From positions 682,001 through 746,000 of the forward strand of contig CAVWHY010000006.1 in NCBI GenBank assembly GCA_963754955.1: a stretch of DNA of 64,000 bases, written 5' to 3'. This document shows, one piece after another, positions 9,380 to 20,051 of this stretch; the stretch's first letter is position 1; each line of letters begins with the position of its first letter. The position numbers were made by a program, and so were the translations under genes. The DNA is from CAVQJU01 sp963754955. Lineage in GTDB: Bacteria > Acidobacteriota > Vicinamibacteria > Vicinamibacterales > CAVVIG01. Under the pieces are notes generated by a model. That model made no database searches. It was not told the DNA's origin and saw nothing but the letters and a program-made list of their open reading frames with translations.

Positions 9380-12300
9380 ATGACGTTTTTAAAGCGGCTG
9401 GCGTTGATGCTGGCTGTACTCGCATTGTTGCCGGCGGCCGCGCGCGCGCAGGCCGTCGGCGGCGCGTCGATTTCAGGTACCGTCAAGGACACGTCCGGCG
9501 CGGTGCTGCCCGGCGTGTCGGTCGAAGCGGCCAGCCCGGCCCTCATCGAAAAGGTCCGGTCCGTCACCACCGACGCCAGCGGGCAGTACAAGATCGAGAA
9601 CCTGCGGCCCGGGATGTATTCGGTCACGTTCACGCTGGCCGGGTTCAGCACCATCAAGCGCGAGGGCATCGAGCTGGCGGGCACGTTCGTCGCCACGGTC
9701 AACGCCGATCTGATGGTCGGCAACGTGTCGGAAACGATTACCGTCACGACCGAGAGCCCGATCGTGGACCTCCAGAGCTCGCAGCGGCAGCGCGTCTTCT
9801 CGCCAGGAAGTCCTGGACGCGATTCCGGCCGGCCGCAGCCACATCAACGAGATCGTCCTCCTCCCCGGCGTGAACGCCTCCCAGCCGGGTCGCGGCGGCC
9901 TGCAGGACGTCGGCGGCACGAACAACCTCCAGAACACCACGTTCTCCATCCACGGCGGCCGCACGAGCGACACGCGCCTGCAGCTGGACGGCGTCCGGCT
10001 CGGCAACGTGCTGTCGCCGGGCGAGTTCTCGAACTTCGTGCCCGACTCCGGCGCGACGCAGGAGACGACGGTCGATTACGGCGCGATCTCGGCGGAGCTC
10101 GCCTTCGGCGGCCTGCGCATCAACATCGTGCCCAAGGAAGGCGGCAACACCTACCGGGGATCGATCTTCGCCACCGGCGTGAACTCCGGGTGGCAGGCCG
10201 ACAACCTCACGCGAGGATCTGAAGACCCGGGGCCTGCCGGCGCCGAACAAGATGAAGCTGGCCTACGACATCAACCCGTCGGGCGGCGGTCCCATCATGC
10301 GCGACACGCTGTGGTTTTTCGCGTCGGGCCGCGTGCAGACGAACCAGAACTACATCGCCGGCCTCTTCTCGAACGCGAACGCGGGCGACCCCACCAAGTG
10401 GACCGTACGTCGCCAACCCCGCCGATCAGGGGTTCTTCGCCATCACGCAGAAGGGGATCGACGGCCGGTTGACCTGGCAGGCCAGCCAGCGCAACAAGTT
10501 CTCGCTCTACCTCGATAACCAGAGCCGCGTCTGGGACGATACGCGCGCCGGTGTCTCTCCGGAGTCGGTCGTCGCGTACCGGTTCCCGACGCTGTATCTC
10601 GTGCAGGCCGGGTGGACGTCGCCGATCTCGAGCAAGATGCTCCTCGAGGTTCGCTACGCGAACCGCGGCGAGGCGTTCGGCAACCAGCCGGACCTGTCGG
10701 CGCCCTGGAACACCATGATCCCGGTGCTCGAGCAGTCGACGAACTTCCAGTATCGCGGCCGCGGCGGCGACGGCGGCGTCAGCGGCACGATGGGGTTCAC
10801 CGATCAGAACATCAACACGGTCGTGACGACGCTCTCATATGTGACGGGCGCGCACGCGTTCAAGACCGGATTCAGCGACACGTGGTCCGACAGCAAGAGC
10901 TCGACCATCTCGAACGACTCAAACCTGTACTACCGGTTCAACCTCGGCGTGCCGAATCAGATCACGCAATACGGCACGCCGACGCAGGGCGAGAGCCAGG
11001 TGAAAGGCGAGATCGGCCTGTTCGCGCAGGATCGCTGGACCATCAATCGCCTCACCCTGAACCTCGGCGCGCGGTACGATCAGTTCATCGGCGGCTATCC
11101 GGTGCAGACGCTCGGCCCCGCCGATGTGGGTGCCGAACCGCAACCTCACGTTCCCGGCGGTGACGGGCATCAACGTCAAGGACGTCACCGTCAGAATCGG
11201 CGAGTCGTACGATCTGTTCGGCAACGGCAAGACGGCGCTCAAGGTCAGCGTCGGCAAGTATCCGCTCGGCGTCAGCACGGTCGGCAACCCGGCCGGGATC
11301 GTCAACACCATCACCCGGAGCTGGGTCGATACCAACAAGAACTTCATCCCGGACTGCAACCTGCTGAACCTTCAGGCGAACTCCGGGGCCGATACCTGCG
11401 GCAGCTGCCTCGAGCCTCCTGTTCGGGCAGCCGACGTCGGCGGCCCAGTTCGACAACGACACGCGCTTCGGCTACGGGAACCGGGGCTACAACTGGGAGT
11501 TCTCGACAAGCGTCGTCCACCAGCTGACCTCGCGCGTGGGTCTGGACGTCGGCTACTACCGGCGCTGGTTCGGTAACTTCCAGTCGCTCGAGAACACTGT
11601 CTGGACCGCGTCGTCTTTTGACAAGTTCAGCATCACCGCTCCGCTCGATTCGCGGCTGCCGGGCGGCGGCGGCTACGTGATCCCCGACCTGTTCAACCTC
11701 AACCCGGCGTTCGTCGGGCAGGGGGTCAACTATACGAACATGTCGCGCAACCTCGGCGAACAGATCGAGCACTGGAACGGCATGGACGTCAGCGTCAACG
11801 CGCGCCTGAAGAACGGCCTGCTGCTGCAGGGCGGGTTTAGCGTCGGCAAGACGATGACCGACAACTGTGCGGTGCTCGCATCCCAACCCGAAACGGTCGC
11901 CGGCGGGGGCTTCCTCCTGCCGCAAACGACACCGGCCACCGTGCCGTACTGCCACATGGAAACCAACCTGATGGGCCAGACCCAGGCGAAGTTCCTGGGG
12001 ACGTATCTGCTGCCGAAAATCGACGTCAACCTGGCCGCGACGTTCCAGAGCGTGCCCGGTCCGCTGATCTCGGCGAACTACACGGCTCTGAACGCCCAGA
12101 TCCAGCCGTCGCTCGGCCGTCCGCTTTCAGGCGGTGCAGCCAATGCCACGATCAACCTGATCGCGCCGGGCACGATGTACGGCGAACGCGCCAACCAGCT
12201 CGACTGGCGCGTCTCGAAGGCGTTCAAGGTGCTGAACGGCAGGCGAGCGACGGTGAACCTGGACATCTACAACATGCTCAACGTGAGCACGGTCATCCAG

Positions 12301-12387
12301 GAAAACAGCGCGTACGCGGTGTGGCGCACGCCGCAGCGCATCATCGACGGCCGCCTGTTCAAGATCAGCGGGCAGTTCGACTTCTAG
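9380..12387 (+). CDS. TonB-dependent receptor with carboxypeptidase-regulatory-like N-terminus (five frameshifts)
   Basis: A ribosome site (AGCGGAGG) precedes ATG at 9380. A signal peptide (ALLPAAARAQA) is followed by a carboxypeptidase-regulatory-like domain (ISGTVKDTSGAVLPGVSVEA), a plug domain (EVLDAIPAGRSHINEIVLLP, FSIHGGRTSDTRLQLDGVR, GGLRINIVPKEGGNTYRG) and a long outer-membrane barrel with LFAQDRWTINRLTLNLGARYD and the C-terminal LDIYNMLNVSTV...RLFKISGQFDF, ending in the aromatic F typical of outer-membrane proteins. Frame breaks near 9802, 10212, 10405, 11120 and 11412 are all +1; removing one base at each restores about 1,000 residues. It belongs to the Oar-like receptors abundant in Acidobacteriota. 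The substrate is unknown. The CRTAC1 start codon overlaps its stop. Confidence 0.88.
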
Positions 12388-14117
12388 TGAAGAGAAGGGC
12401 GGGCGCGGCGGTCGCGCTCGCCCTTCTGCTCTCCCTCGCCGCCTCTCCCCGCGCGGCGGACGTCGCGCTCAAACTCGTGGACGTCGCGGCGCAGGCCGGC
12501 GTCACCCTCCTGAACATCTGCGGCGGCCCCGCCAAGGACTACATCATCGACGAGGTCGGCAGCGGCGCCGCCTGGTTCGATTACGACAACGACGGCAACC
12601 TCGACCTCCTCATCGTCAACGGCTCCACGCGTGAGCGTTCGAAGGCCGGCGGCGACCCGCTGGCCGCGCTGTACCGGAACGACGGCAACGGCAAGTTCAC
12701 CGACGTCACCGCCCGCAGCGGCCTCACGCGCCGCGGCTGGGGCATGGGCGTCTGCGTCGCCGACTACGACAACGACGGCTTCGACGATGTGTATGTCACG
12801 AGCGCCGTGGGAGGGAACGCGCTCTACCGGAACAACGGCAACGGGACGTTCACCGACGTCACGCGCCAGGCCGGCGTCGCGGACGCGGGCTGGAGCACCG
12901 GGTGCGCGTTCGGCGACTACGACCGCGACGGCTACGTGGACCTGTACGTCGCGCATTACGTCGCGTTCGACGAGCGGGCCATCGCGAAGCGGGGAGAGAC
13001 CGCCGGGTGCCGCTTCATGACGGTGGACGTTTCGTGCGGGCCGAAAGGACTCAAGGGCGAGGCGGACGTGTTGTTCCACAACAATGGGCGCGGCGGATTC
13101 GTCAACGTCACGCGCGCCGCCGGCATCACGGACCCGGGCTATTACGGCTTCGGCGTCCTGTTCACGGATCTCGACGAGGACGGCTGGCCCGACATCTTCG
13201 TGGCGAACGACACGACGCCGAATTTCCTGTTCCACAACAACCACGACGGCACGTTTTCCGAAACGGGGCTGGTTGCCGGCGTTGCGCTGAGCGGCGACGG
13301 GCGCGAGCAGTCGGGGATGGGCGCGGACGCAGCCGACTACAACCGCGACGGCCACTTCGGCGTCGTCGTCACGCACTTTTCGCACGACTACACGACGCTG
13401 TACGAAAACAGCGGGCGGGGATTCTTCACCGACGCGAGCTACGCGTCAGGCGTGGCGGCCGGCGCGGGCAAGTACCTGGGCTGGGGCGTCGGGTTCGTGG
13501 ATTTCGAGAACAGCGGCATGCTCGATCTGTTCGTCGCGAACGGCCACATCTACCCCGAGGTGGACACGCACGGCCTGGGCACCAGGTACCGCCAGCGGAA
13601 ACAGGTGTTCCGTAATCTTGGGAACAAGCGATTTCAGGAAATCACGGATCAGGCGGGCGCCGGAGTGCTGCTCGAGCGGTCGAGCCGGGGCGCCGCGTTC
13701 GGGGACTACGACAACGACGGCGACGTCGACGTGCTGGTGGTCAACCTCGACGACAGGCCGACGCTGCTCCGCAACGACACGCCTGCCGTCAACCACTGGC
13801 TGTCGCTGCAGCTCGTCGGCGCGAAGAGCAATCGCGACGCGATTGGCGCCCGGGTTCGCGTCACGGCGGGCGGCCGGACGCAGAGCACGGAGATTCGAGC
13901 CGGCGGCAGCTACCTGTCGAACAACGATCGGCGTGCGCACTTCGGGCTGGGTGCGGCGACGCGTGCGCGGGTGCAGATTCAGTGGCCGAGCGGCCTTGTG
14001 GAGCCGGCCGCCGACGTGCAGGCCGACGGGTTCTACGTGGCGCGCGAGGGGCAGGGGATCCGCCTCAGCGGGCCCCGCTCAGCTTCTGCAGGCGCTCCGC
14101 CCTCGCGCGGCCGATAG
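12387..14117 (+). CDS. CRTAC1 family protein (FG-GAP/VCBS repeats with ASPIC/UnbV C-terminus)
   Basis: The GTG start overlaps the receptor stop (TAGTGAAG), indicating coupling. The 576-residue product has a signal peptide (VALALLLSLAASPRAADV), about seven FG-GAP/VCBS-type units with Ca-binding-like loops (AWFDYDNDGNLDLLIVN, CVADYDNDGFDDVYVT, FGDYDRDGYVDLYVAHY, FTDLDEDGWPDIFVAND, FGDYDNDGDVDVLVVN), and the ASPIC/UnbV ending (RVRVTAGGRTQSTEIRAGGS, NDRRAHFGLG, VQIQWPSG). This is an exported beta-propeller, probably for binding. Co-occurrence with TonB receptors and TPR proteins is common in Acidobacteriota. Its 3' end overlaps the convergent TPR gene by 53 bp. Confidence 0.92.
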   Translation: MKRRAGAAVALALLLSLAASPRAADVALKLVDVAAQAGVTLLNICGGPAKDYIIDEVGSGAAWFDYDNDGNLDLLIVNGSTRERSKAGGDPLAALYRNDGNGKFTDVTARSGLTRRGWGMGVCVADYDNDGFDDVYVTSAVGGNALYRNNGNGTFTDVTRQAGVADAGWSTGCAFGDYDRDGYVDLYVAHYVAFDERAIAKRGETAGCRFMTVDVSCGPKGLKGEADVLFHNNGRGGFVNVTRAAGITDPGYYGFGVLFTDLDEDGWPDIFVANDTTPNFLFHNNHDGTFSETGLVAGVALSGDGREQSGMGADAADYNRDGHFGVVVTHFSHDYTTLYENSGRGFFTDASYASGVAAGAGKYLGWGVGFVDFENSGMLDLFVANGHIYPEVDTHGLGTRYRQRKQVFRNLGNKRFQEITDQAGAGVLLERSSRGAAFGDYDNDGDVDVLVVNLDDRPTLLRNDTPAVNHWLSLQLVGAKSNRDAIGARVRVTAGGRTQSTEIRAGGSYLSNNDRRAHFGLGAATRARVQIQWPSGLVEPAADVQADGFYVAREGQGIRLSGPRSASAGAPPSRGR

Positions 14118-16110
14118 CGCGCGCCGCGAGCGCCGCCTGCGCCTCGCCTTCAGCAACCCGTCCCGCTGCCTTGTAGGCCTCGGCGAGCAGCTCGTGCGCG
14201 TCGACGGTGTCTTCGAGCCGGATTGCGTCGCTGAGCGCCGCGATCGCTTCGTCGTTCTGTCCGGACTTGACGAGCGCGAGGCCCAGGTCGCGGCGCACGT
14301 TCGCTGAGGCTGGATCGAGCGAGGCGGCCCGGCGGAGGAGGGTTGCCGCGGCGGCGTAGTCGTTGTTGTGCAGGCGTTGCGACGCGTCGCGCCTGATCGT
14401 GTTCAGCTCGGACTGGCGCGTCATCGCGGCCATCACCTCGGCCTGCATACGCTCGAACGTCGCGAGCTCGCGCCGGCCTTCGTCCTGCCGTCCGAGCCGG
14501 AGCAGCGACATGGCCAGCGCGTAGCGGGCATCCTTCAGCCGATCGTCGAGCGCGAGCGCCTGTTTCGAGAGATCCAGCGCCTCGTCGAACCGCCCGATCC
14601 GTAGGAACACCTGGCTCGCGCCGACCAGCGCGCCCTCGTTCTTCGGATCGATCAGCAGCGTCGCCGCGAACTCGGCGAGCGCCTCGTCGTGCCGTCCCTG
14701 CAGCGCGTAGATTTCGCCGAGCGATTTGTGAGCGTCGGCGTTGTTGGGGTTGACGTCGATTCGCGTCAGGTAAGCCGCCACGGCGTCGTCGAAGCTCGCC
14801 TGGCTGGCGTACGCGCCGCCGAGCATTTCGTACAGCCGATCGAGCCCGATCAGAGGAGTGAGCCCGGCCGCCGTTTTCAGCTCGCGCACGGCAGGCGGAA
14901 AGAGCGACTGCGACAGGTTCAGCTGGCCGAGGCGGAAGTGCGCCTGGCCGGAGTCCGGGAGGGCGGCGACGGTTGCGGCGAGCGCCTGGCTGGCTTCGGC
15001 AGACCGTCCGGCCTCGACCAGGACATCGGCGAGGGCGAGGCGTGCTCGCTCGTCCTGCGGCGCGAGCTGGATTGCCTCGCTGAGCCGGGCGGCGCTCAGG
15101 TCGAACCGGCCGGCCACCCAGTACGCGACGCCGAGCGCGCGCAGGGCTTGCGCGCGAGACGGCGTCGCGGCTCGATCGGAGGCGAGGGTTTCGAGTCCCT
15201 CGATCGCGGCCGGCAATTGGCCGCGACGGAGCGCGGAGGCGTGTTCGGCGATGCGGCCTCCAGACGCCAGCGCGTCCGCCGCGGCGGCGCGCGCGAACTC
15301 TTCGATCGCTTCCACGTACTGCCCGGCGAGCAGGCGCGAAAATCCTTCCCGATACGCGTGAAGCGGGAAGATCGGCGAGACGCCGGGCGCCTGCCTGAGC
15401 AGGCTCACGCGCTCGAACGGCATCGACGGCTGGCTGCTGGGGGCGGTGCGCAGACGCGGCCAGGACGCCTCCTGGAATCGTCGCAACGCCGCAGCGGCTT
15501 CTGCTCCGCGCCCCGGCACCTTGCTGAGTTGCTGGGCGAGCGCGTAGAGCGTCAACGTGTTGGCCGGATCGAGCGCGACGGCCCTGCGAAGCGCCTCGAT
15601 GGCCTGGACAGGCTTGCCGTTCATCCCGTATGCCACGCCGCTGAGACTGTGTGCGTCTGCGCGGCGCGGGTCGAGGCGTGCTGCCGCGGCGAACTCTCGC
15701 AGCGCATCATCGCGCCGATCGCGGTCGAGGTACACCGTGCCCAGCGCGACCTTGCTTTCAGCGCTGACATTGCTTCCCGGCAGCGCCGCCACCATTGCCT
15801 CGTACGCGCGTATGGCGGCGTCCCACTGCGCGAGCGTTCGCCGCATCGCGTCGAGGCTCGCCGACAGCTTTGGACCTTCGTCACCGAATGTGCCCGCGAC
15901 GGCCTCGGTGAACTGCCGCACGGCGGCGACGAACTGGTTCTTGACGTCGTGGATCTGTCCGGCGGGAATCCAGAGGCGATCGCGGTCTGAGCAGTCGGAC
16001 GTGGTGCACGCGACAGGAGATTGCGCCGCAGCGTGCCCCAAACGGGCTAGTGCAAAAAAGAGCACGAGCGCCGTCGCCAGGAACCGGACGTCGAGCCGTG
16101 GCCGCGACAC
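14065..16110 (-). CDS. Exported TPR-repeat protein
   Basis: The intact 681-residue protein has a signal peptide (ALVLFFALARLGHAAAQ) and then an N-terminal region with two cysteines (VACTTSDCSDRDRLW) followed by tetratricopeptide repeats through most of its length, such as AKVALGTVYLDRDRRDDALREF-type units, YALAQQLSKVPGRGAEAAAA, AHKSLGEIYALQGRHDEALA and ALAMSLLRLGRQDEGRREL. It probably serves as a periplasmic protein-interaction scaffold. It is the only minus-strand gene among the first 21 kb and is convergent with, and overlaps, the CRTAC1 gene. It starts 38 bp from the divergent DUF1592 copy 2, so the two share a short promoter region. Confidence 0.9.
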   Translation of the reverse strand: MSRPRLDVRFLATALVLFFALARLGHAAAQSPVACTTSDCSDRDRLWIPAGQIHDVKNQFVAAVRQFTEAVAGTFGDEGPKLSASLDAMRRTLAQWDAAIRAYEAMVAALPGSNVSAESKVALGTVYLDRDRRDDALREFAAAARLDPRRADAHSLSGVAYGMNGKPVQAIEALRRAVALDPANTLTLYALAQQLSKVPGRGAEAAAALRRFQEASWPRLRTAPSSQPSMPFERVSLLRQAPGVSPIFPLHAYREGFSRLLAGQYVEAIEEFARAAAADALASGGRIAEHASALRRGQLPAAIEGLETLASDRAATPSRAQALRALGVAYWVAGRFDLSAARLSEAIQLAPQDERARLALADVLVEAGRSAEASQALAATVAALPDSGQAHFRLGQLNLSQSLFPPAVRELKTAAGLTPLIGLDRLYEMLGGAYASQASFDDAVAAYLTRIDVNPNNADAHKSLGEIYALQGRHDEALAEFAATLLIDPKNEGALVGASQVFLRIGRFDEALDLSKQALALDDRLKDARYALAMSLLRLGRQDEGRRELATFERMQAEVMAAMTRQSELNTIRRDASQRLHNNDYAAAATLLRRAASLDPASANVRRDLGLALVKSGQNDEAIAALSDAIRLEDTVDAHELLAEAYKAAGRVAEGEAQAALAARAIGRARAERLQKLSGAR

Positions 16111-16148
16111 TGTGAACCTGATGGACCGGATTTTACCCCTAAAGGCTG

Positions 16149-18584
16149 ATGCTAAAATTGCGGTTGGTGATCAGGCGCGTCTTACTCGTCCTCGCGGCGT
16201 GTGTGTGGATCTCGTCCGTCGTGGGGGCCGTTCACGCCACGGGTGGCCGGCAGCAGCCGCAGGCCGCGCCATCGGGCGATGCGTCCAGCTTGCGTCCGGT
16301 CGTGGATCGCTACTGCGTGAGCTGTCACAGCGCGCGCGTGAAGACTGCCGGCATCGTGCTCGAAGGGATGGACGCCGCCGGGGTCGAGCAGAATTCTGCC
16401 GTGTGGGAGAAGGTCGTGCGGAAGCTCCGGAGCGGCACGATGCCCCCGCAGGGGCTGCCGCGACCGGAGCCGGCGGCGTACGACGCCCTCGCCGGATGGC
16501 TCGAGACGACGCTGGATCGCGCCGCGCTCGCGCGAGCCGAATGCCGGCCGACCGCTGGTCCATCGCCTCAACCGGGCGGAGTACGCGAACGCGATCCGCG
16601 ATCTGCTGGCGCTGGACATCGATCCGGCGACGCTGCTGCCCCCCGACGATTCGAGCTACGGCTTCGACAACATCGCCGACGTGCTCGGCACGTCGCCGGC
16701 GCTGCTCGAAAGCTATCTGACGGCGGCCGGCAAGATCAGCGCGCTCGCGGTCGGCAGCCCCGCGATTGGCCCGAGCTCGCAGACCTTTCACGTGCGCGGG
16801 GACGCCTCCCAGGTGGAGCACGTCGAAGGCCTGCCGCTCGGCACGCGCGGCGGCCTCGCTCGTCCATCCCACGTTCCCGCTCGACGGCGAGTACGTCTTC
16901 AAGGTGAAGCTGCTCCAGACCAACCTCGGATCGATTCGGGGCATCGAGTATCCGGAACAGCTCGAGATCGTCATCGACGGCCAGCGGATGCATCTGGCGC
17001 CCATCGGCGGCGCGGCCGAGTACGTCGCCGCGCCCGAGAACGCGACCGACGTGGCCAACGGCATCGAAGCCCGGCTGCAGGTCCGCGTCCCGGCCAAAGC
17101 CGGCCCGCGCGCCGTCGGCGTGACGTTCCTGCAGAAGTCTTCGGCGCAGCGGCGGCAACCACCTGCAGTCGTTTCTGCGGAGCACGCTTATCGCGACCGA
17201 TCACACGGGCCTGCCGCACATCGAGAGCTTCTCGATCACGGGCCCGTTCAACGCGACCGGGTCCGGCGACACGCCGAGCCGGCGGCGCATCTTCTCCTGC
17301 ACGCCGTCCACGCCGCGCGCAGGAAGGTCCGTGCGCCGGAAAGATCATCACCACGCTCGCGCGGCGTGCGTTCCGGCGTCCCGTCTCCTCGGCTGAGCTC
17401 GCGCGGCTCGCCGGCGTTTTACGAGACCGGCCGTGCCGAGGGCACGTTCGAGCACGGCATCGAGCTCGCGCTGCGAGCCATCCTGGCGAGCCCGAAGTTC
17501 TCGTTTCGCGTGGAGACGCGACCCCGCAGGTGCCGTAGCCGGCACGACATACCGCATCAGCGACCTCGAGCTGGCGTCGCGGCTGTCGTTCTTTCTCTGG
17601 AGCAGCATTCCCGACGACGAGCTCGTCGCGCTTGCGGCGAAGGGCCGGCTGAAGGAGCCGGCCGTCCTCGAACAGCAGGTGCGCCGGATGCTGGCGGACG
17701 ACCGGGCGCGACGCGCTCGTCAGCAATTTCGCCGGCCAGTGGCTGTACCTGCGCAACCTGCGCGGGTTCGAGCCCGACAAGAACGAGTTTCCGGATTTCG
17801 ACGACAACCTGCGGCAGGGTCTGCAGCACGAGACGGAGCTGCTCTTCGGCAGCATCATGCGCGAGGACCGCAACGTGCTCGACCTGATGACCGCCGACTA
17901 CACGTTCGTGAACGAACGCGTCGCGAAGCACTACGGGATCCCGAACGTGTACGGCAGCCAGTTTCGCCGCGTGCCCGTGACGCGACGAAGCGAGGAAGGG
18001 TCTGCTCGGGCAGGGCAGCATCCTCATGGTCACGTCGCACGCCGATCGAACCTCGCCGGTGGTGCGCGGCAAGTGGATCCTGGACAACCTGCTCGGCACG
18101 CCGCCGCTGCCGCCGCCGCCCGACGTGCCGGCGCTCAAGGAAAACAAGGACGACGGCAAGCCGCACTCGCTGCGCGAGCGCATGGAAGAGCACCGATCGA
18201 ACCCGGCGTGCGCCGTCGTGCCACAAGGTCATGGATCCGCTGGGCTTCGCGCTCGAGAACTTCGACGCGGTCGGCGCCTGGCGGACCGCGGACGACGGGC
18301 GCGCCGATCGACGCATCGGGCCAGCTCGCGGACGGCACGGCGATCGACGGCGTCGTGTCGCTGCGCCGGGCGCTGCTGCGCCGGCCCGAGACGTTCGTGT
18401 CGACGATGACGGAGAAGATGCTGACCTACGCGCTGGGCCGGGGGCTCTCGTCGTACGACATGCCGGCGGTGCGCGCGATCGTGCGCGACGCGGCCGGCAG
18501 GGACTACCGCTTCTCGTCGCTGGTGCTCGGCATCGTCAACAGCGTGCCGTTTCAGATGCGGACGAAGGCGCGGACCGATCGTAG
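16149..18584 (+). CDS. DUF1592-family exported di-CxxCH protein (copy 2, about ten frameshifts)
   Basis: After the signal peptide the protein shows the PSCyt1-type haem motif (YCVSCHSARVKTAG), DUF1587 (HRLNRAEYANAIRDLLALDI, LLPPDDSSYGFDN), DUF1595 (IITTLARRAFRRPVSSAEL), DUF1592 (DLELASRLSFFLWSSIPDDE), DUF1588 (LMTADYTFVNERVAKHYGIP, GSILMVTSHADRTSPVVRGK), a second haem motif (SCHKVMDPLGFALENFD) and DUF1585 (LTYALGRGLSSYDMPAVRAI). Breaks near 16541, 16865, 17157, 17320, 17420, 17522, 17710, 17985, 18213 and 18302 each need one extra base removed. The normal end is probably the TAG of repeat R3 at 18582-18584, which would need further correction. It is paired with the DUF1552 gene that follows. 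Confidence 0.85.
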
Positions 18585-18633
18585 CGGCCGGCTTCAGCCG
18601 GCCGCAAACGTCCGCCGAGGGCTGGACAGCTAC
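18581..18633. repeat. Paired-hairpin element R3 (REPIN-like)
   Basis: The left half is perfect (GTAGCGGCCGGC, TTCA, GCCGGCCGC). The right half is a diverged hairpin (GTCCGCC...GCTGGAC) ending AGCTAC. It separates DUF1592 copy 2 from DUF1552 copy 2. Confidence 0.7.
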
Positions 18634-18646
18634 GGGAGCTGGCGTT

Positions 18647-19969
18647 ATGTTCATTACGCAGGAAATCGCTGCCGCGCCGGACGTTCCTCCGCGCCGCGGG
18701 AGCCACGCTGGCGCTGCCGCTGCTCGAGTCGATGATTCCGGCCGCGACGGCGCTGGCCAGAACTGCCGCCGCGCCGCAGCGTCGTCTGGGGTTCGTCTAC
18801 ATCCCGCACGGCGTCATCATGGACGACTGGACGCCGCAGGGCGCCGCCGCGGGCTTCGAGCTCCCGCCGATCCTGAAGCCGCTCGAGCCGTTCCGCGACT
18901 CGCTGGTCGTCATCAGCAACCTCACAGCGCCGCCGAGCAACGGCAGCCACGCGACGGCGTCGGGGGGCTGGCTGACCGGCACGTCGCCGAAGCGTACTGA
19001 CGGCCCGGATTTCCGCGCGGGCACGACCATGGATCAGCTGGTCGCGCGGGCGATCGGACAGGACACGACGTTTCCCTCGCTCGAGGTCGCGACCGAGGAC
19101 TTCACCGGCCTCGTCGGCGCCTGCGATCCCGGCTACAGCTGCGCGTACATGAACACGCTCAATCTGGCAGACGCCGACGACGCCGCTGCCGATGGAGATC
19201 AACCCGCGGACGCTGTTCGACCGGATGTTCGGCGGCGGCAATACGCGCGAAGAGCGGCTGGCCCGCATGCGCACGGACCGCAGCGTGCTCGATCTGGTCA
19301 AGGCCGACCTGGCCGACCTGTCGAGCGACCTCGGGCAGACCGATAAGGCGCGGCTCGACGAGTATCTCGGTCACGTGCGCGAGGTCGAGCGGCGGATTCA
19401 GCGGACCGAGCAGCAGGCCGACACGCAGCTGGCCGTGCCGGGCGCGCCGATCGGCGTACCGGAGTCGTTCGAGGATCACGTGGCTGTCCTGTTCGACCTG
19501 CTGGCGCTGGCGTACGAGGCGGATCTCAGCCGGGTGTTCACGTTCATGATGGCGCGCGAGGTCAGCCAGCGGACGTATCCGCAGATCGGCGTGACCGAGC
19601 CGCATCACTCGATCTCGCACCACGGCAACAAACCGGACAAGATTGCGGGTCACGCGCGCATCAACGTCTACCACATGCAGCTGTTCGCCAGGTTCCTGCA
19701 GCGCCTGCGGTCGACGCCCGACGGCGACGGGACGCTGCTCGATCATTCGCTGATCGTCTACGGCAGCGGGATGAGCAACGGCAACGGGCACACGCCGTCG
19801 CCGCTGCCGCTCGCGGTGGTCGGCCAGGGCGCCGGCCTCGTCAAGGGCGACCGGCACATCGTCGCGAAGGAACTGACGCCGATGGCGAACGTCCTGCTGG
19901 ACCTCGGCGCCAAGTTCGGCGCCGACGTCGACACGCTTCGGCATCAGCACCGGCCGCCTCGAACTGTAG
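18647..19969 (+). CDS. DUF1552 family Tat-exported protein (copy 2, three frameshifts)
   Basis: ATG at 18647 opens MFIT as in the other copies. Removing one base near 18656 gives MFITRKSLPRRTFLRAAGA, a twin-arginine signal. Further +1 breaks near 19176 (before QTPTTPLPMEINPR) and 19934 (before FGISTGRLEL) restore about 439 residues. Between them the sequence is continuous: FVYIPHGVIMDDWTP, TFPSLEVATEDFTGLVGA, FMMAREVSQRTYPQIGVTEP, HHSISHHGN and VYGSGMSNGNGHT. It lies directly after DUF1592 copy 2 and repeat R3, and is followed 10 bp later by ankyrin copy 2. Confidence 0.87.
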
Positions 19970-19980
19970 ATCGAGTTCAT

Positions 19981-20051
19981 GAACCACAACGGTCGCGAAG
20001 ATCAGCAAGCGATAGCACTCATCTTCGTGGGCGTTGTGTTCCTCGTGGTTC
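19981..20051. repeat. Long palindromic repeat P2
   Basis: The 71-bp element has GAACCAC at the left end and GTGGTTC at the right end, with partly matching arms between. It is the same length and has the same ends as P3 at 28014, which lies at the same position before ankyrin copy 3. Its right arm seems to encode part of the ankyrin signal peptide. Confidence 0.75.

Noticed and set aside
12321..12386. Upstream extension of the CRTAC1 gene to an ATG at 12321
   Set aside because: It would lie wholly inside the receptor gene; GTG 12387 gives a proper signal peptide and a coupled start.
9380..12387. Programmed frameshifting in the TonB receptor
   Set aside because: Five breaks in one gene at unrelated sites, all +1, with the same error pattern in other genes, point to sequence error.
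16149..18584. Treating DUF1592 copy 2 as a true pseudogene
   Set aside because: All conserved motifs remain in order and no in-frame stop lies within any segment once single bases are removed; real decay would also show stops and deletions.
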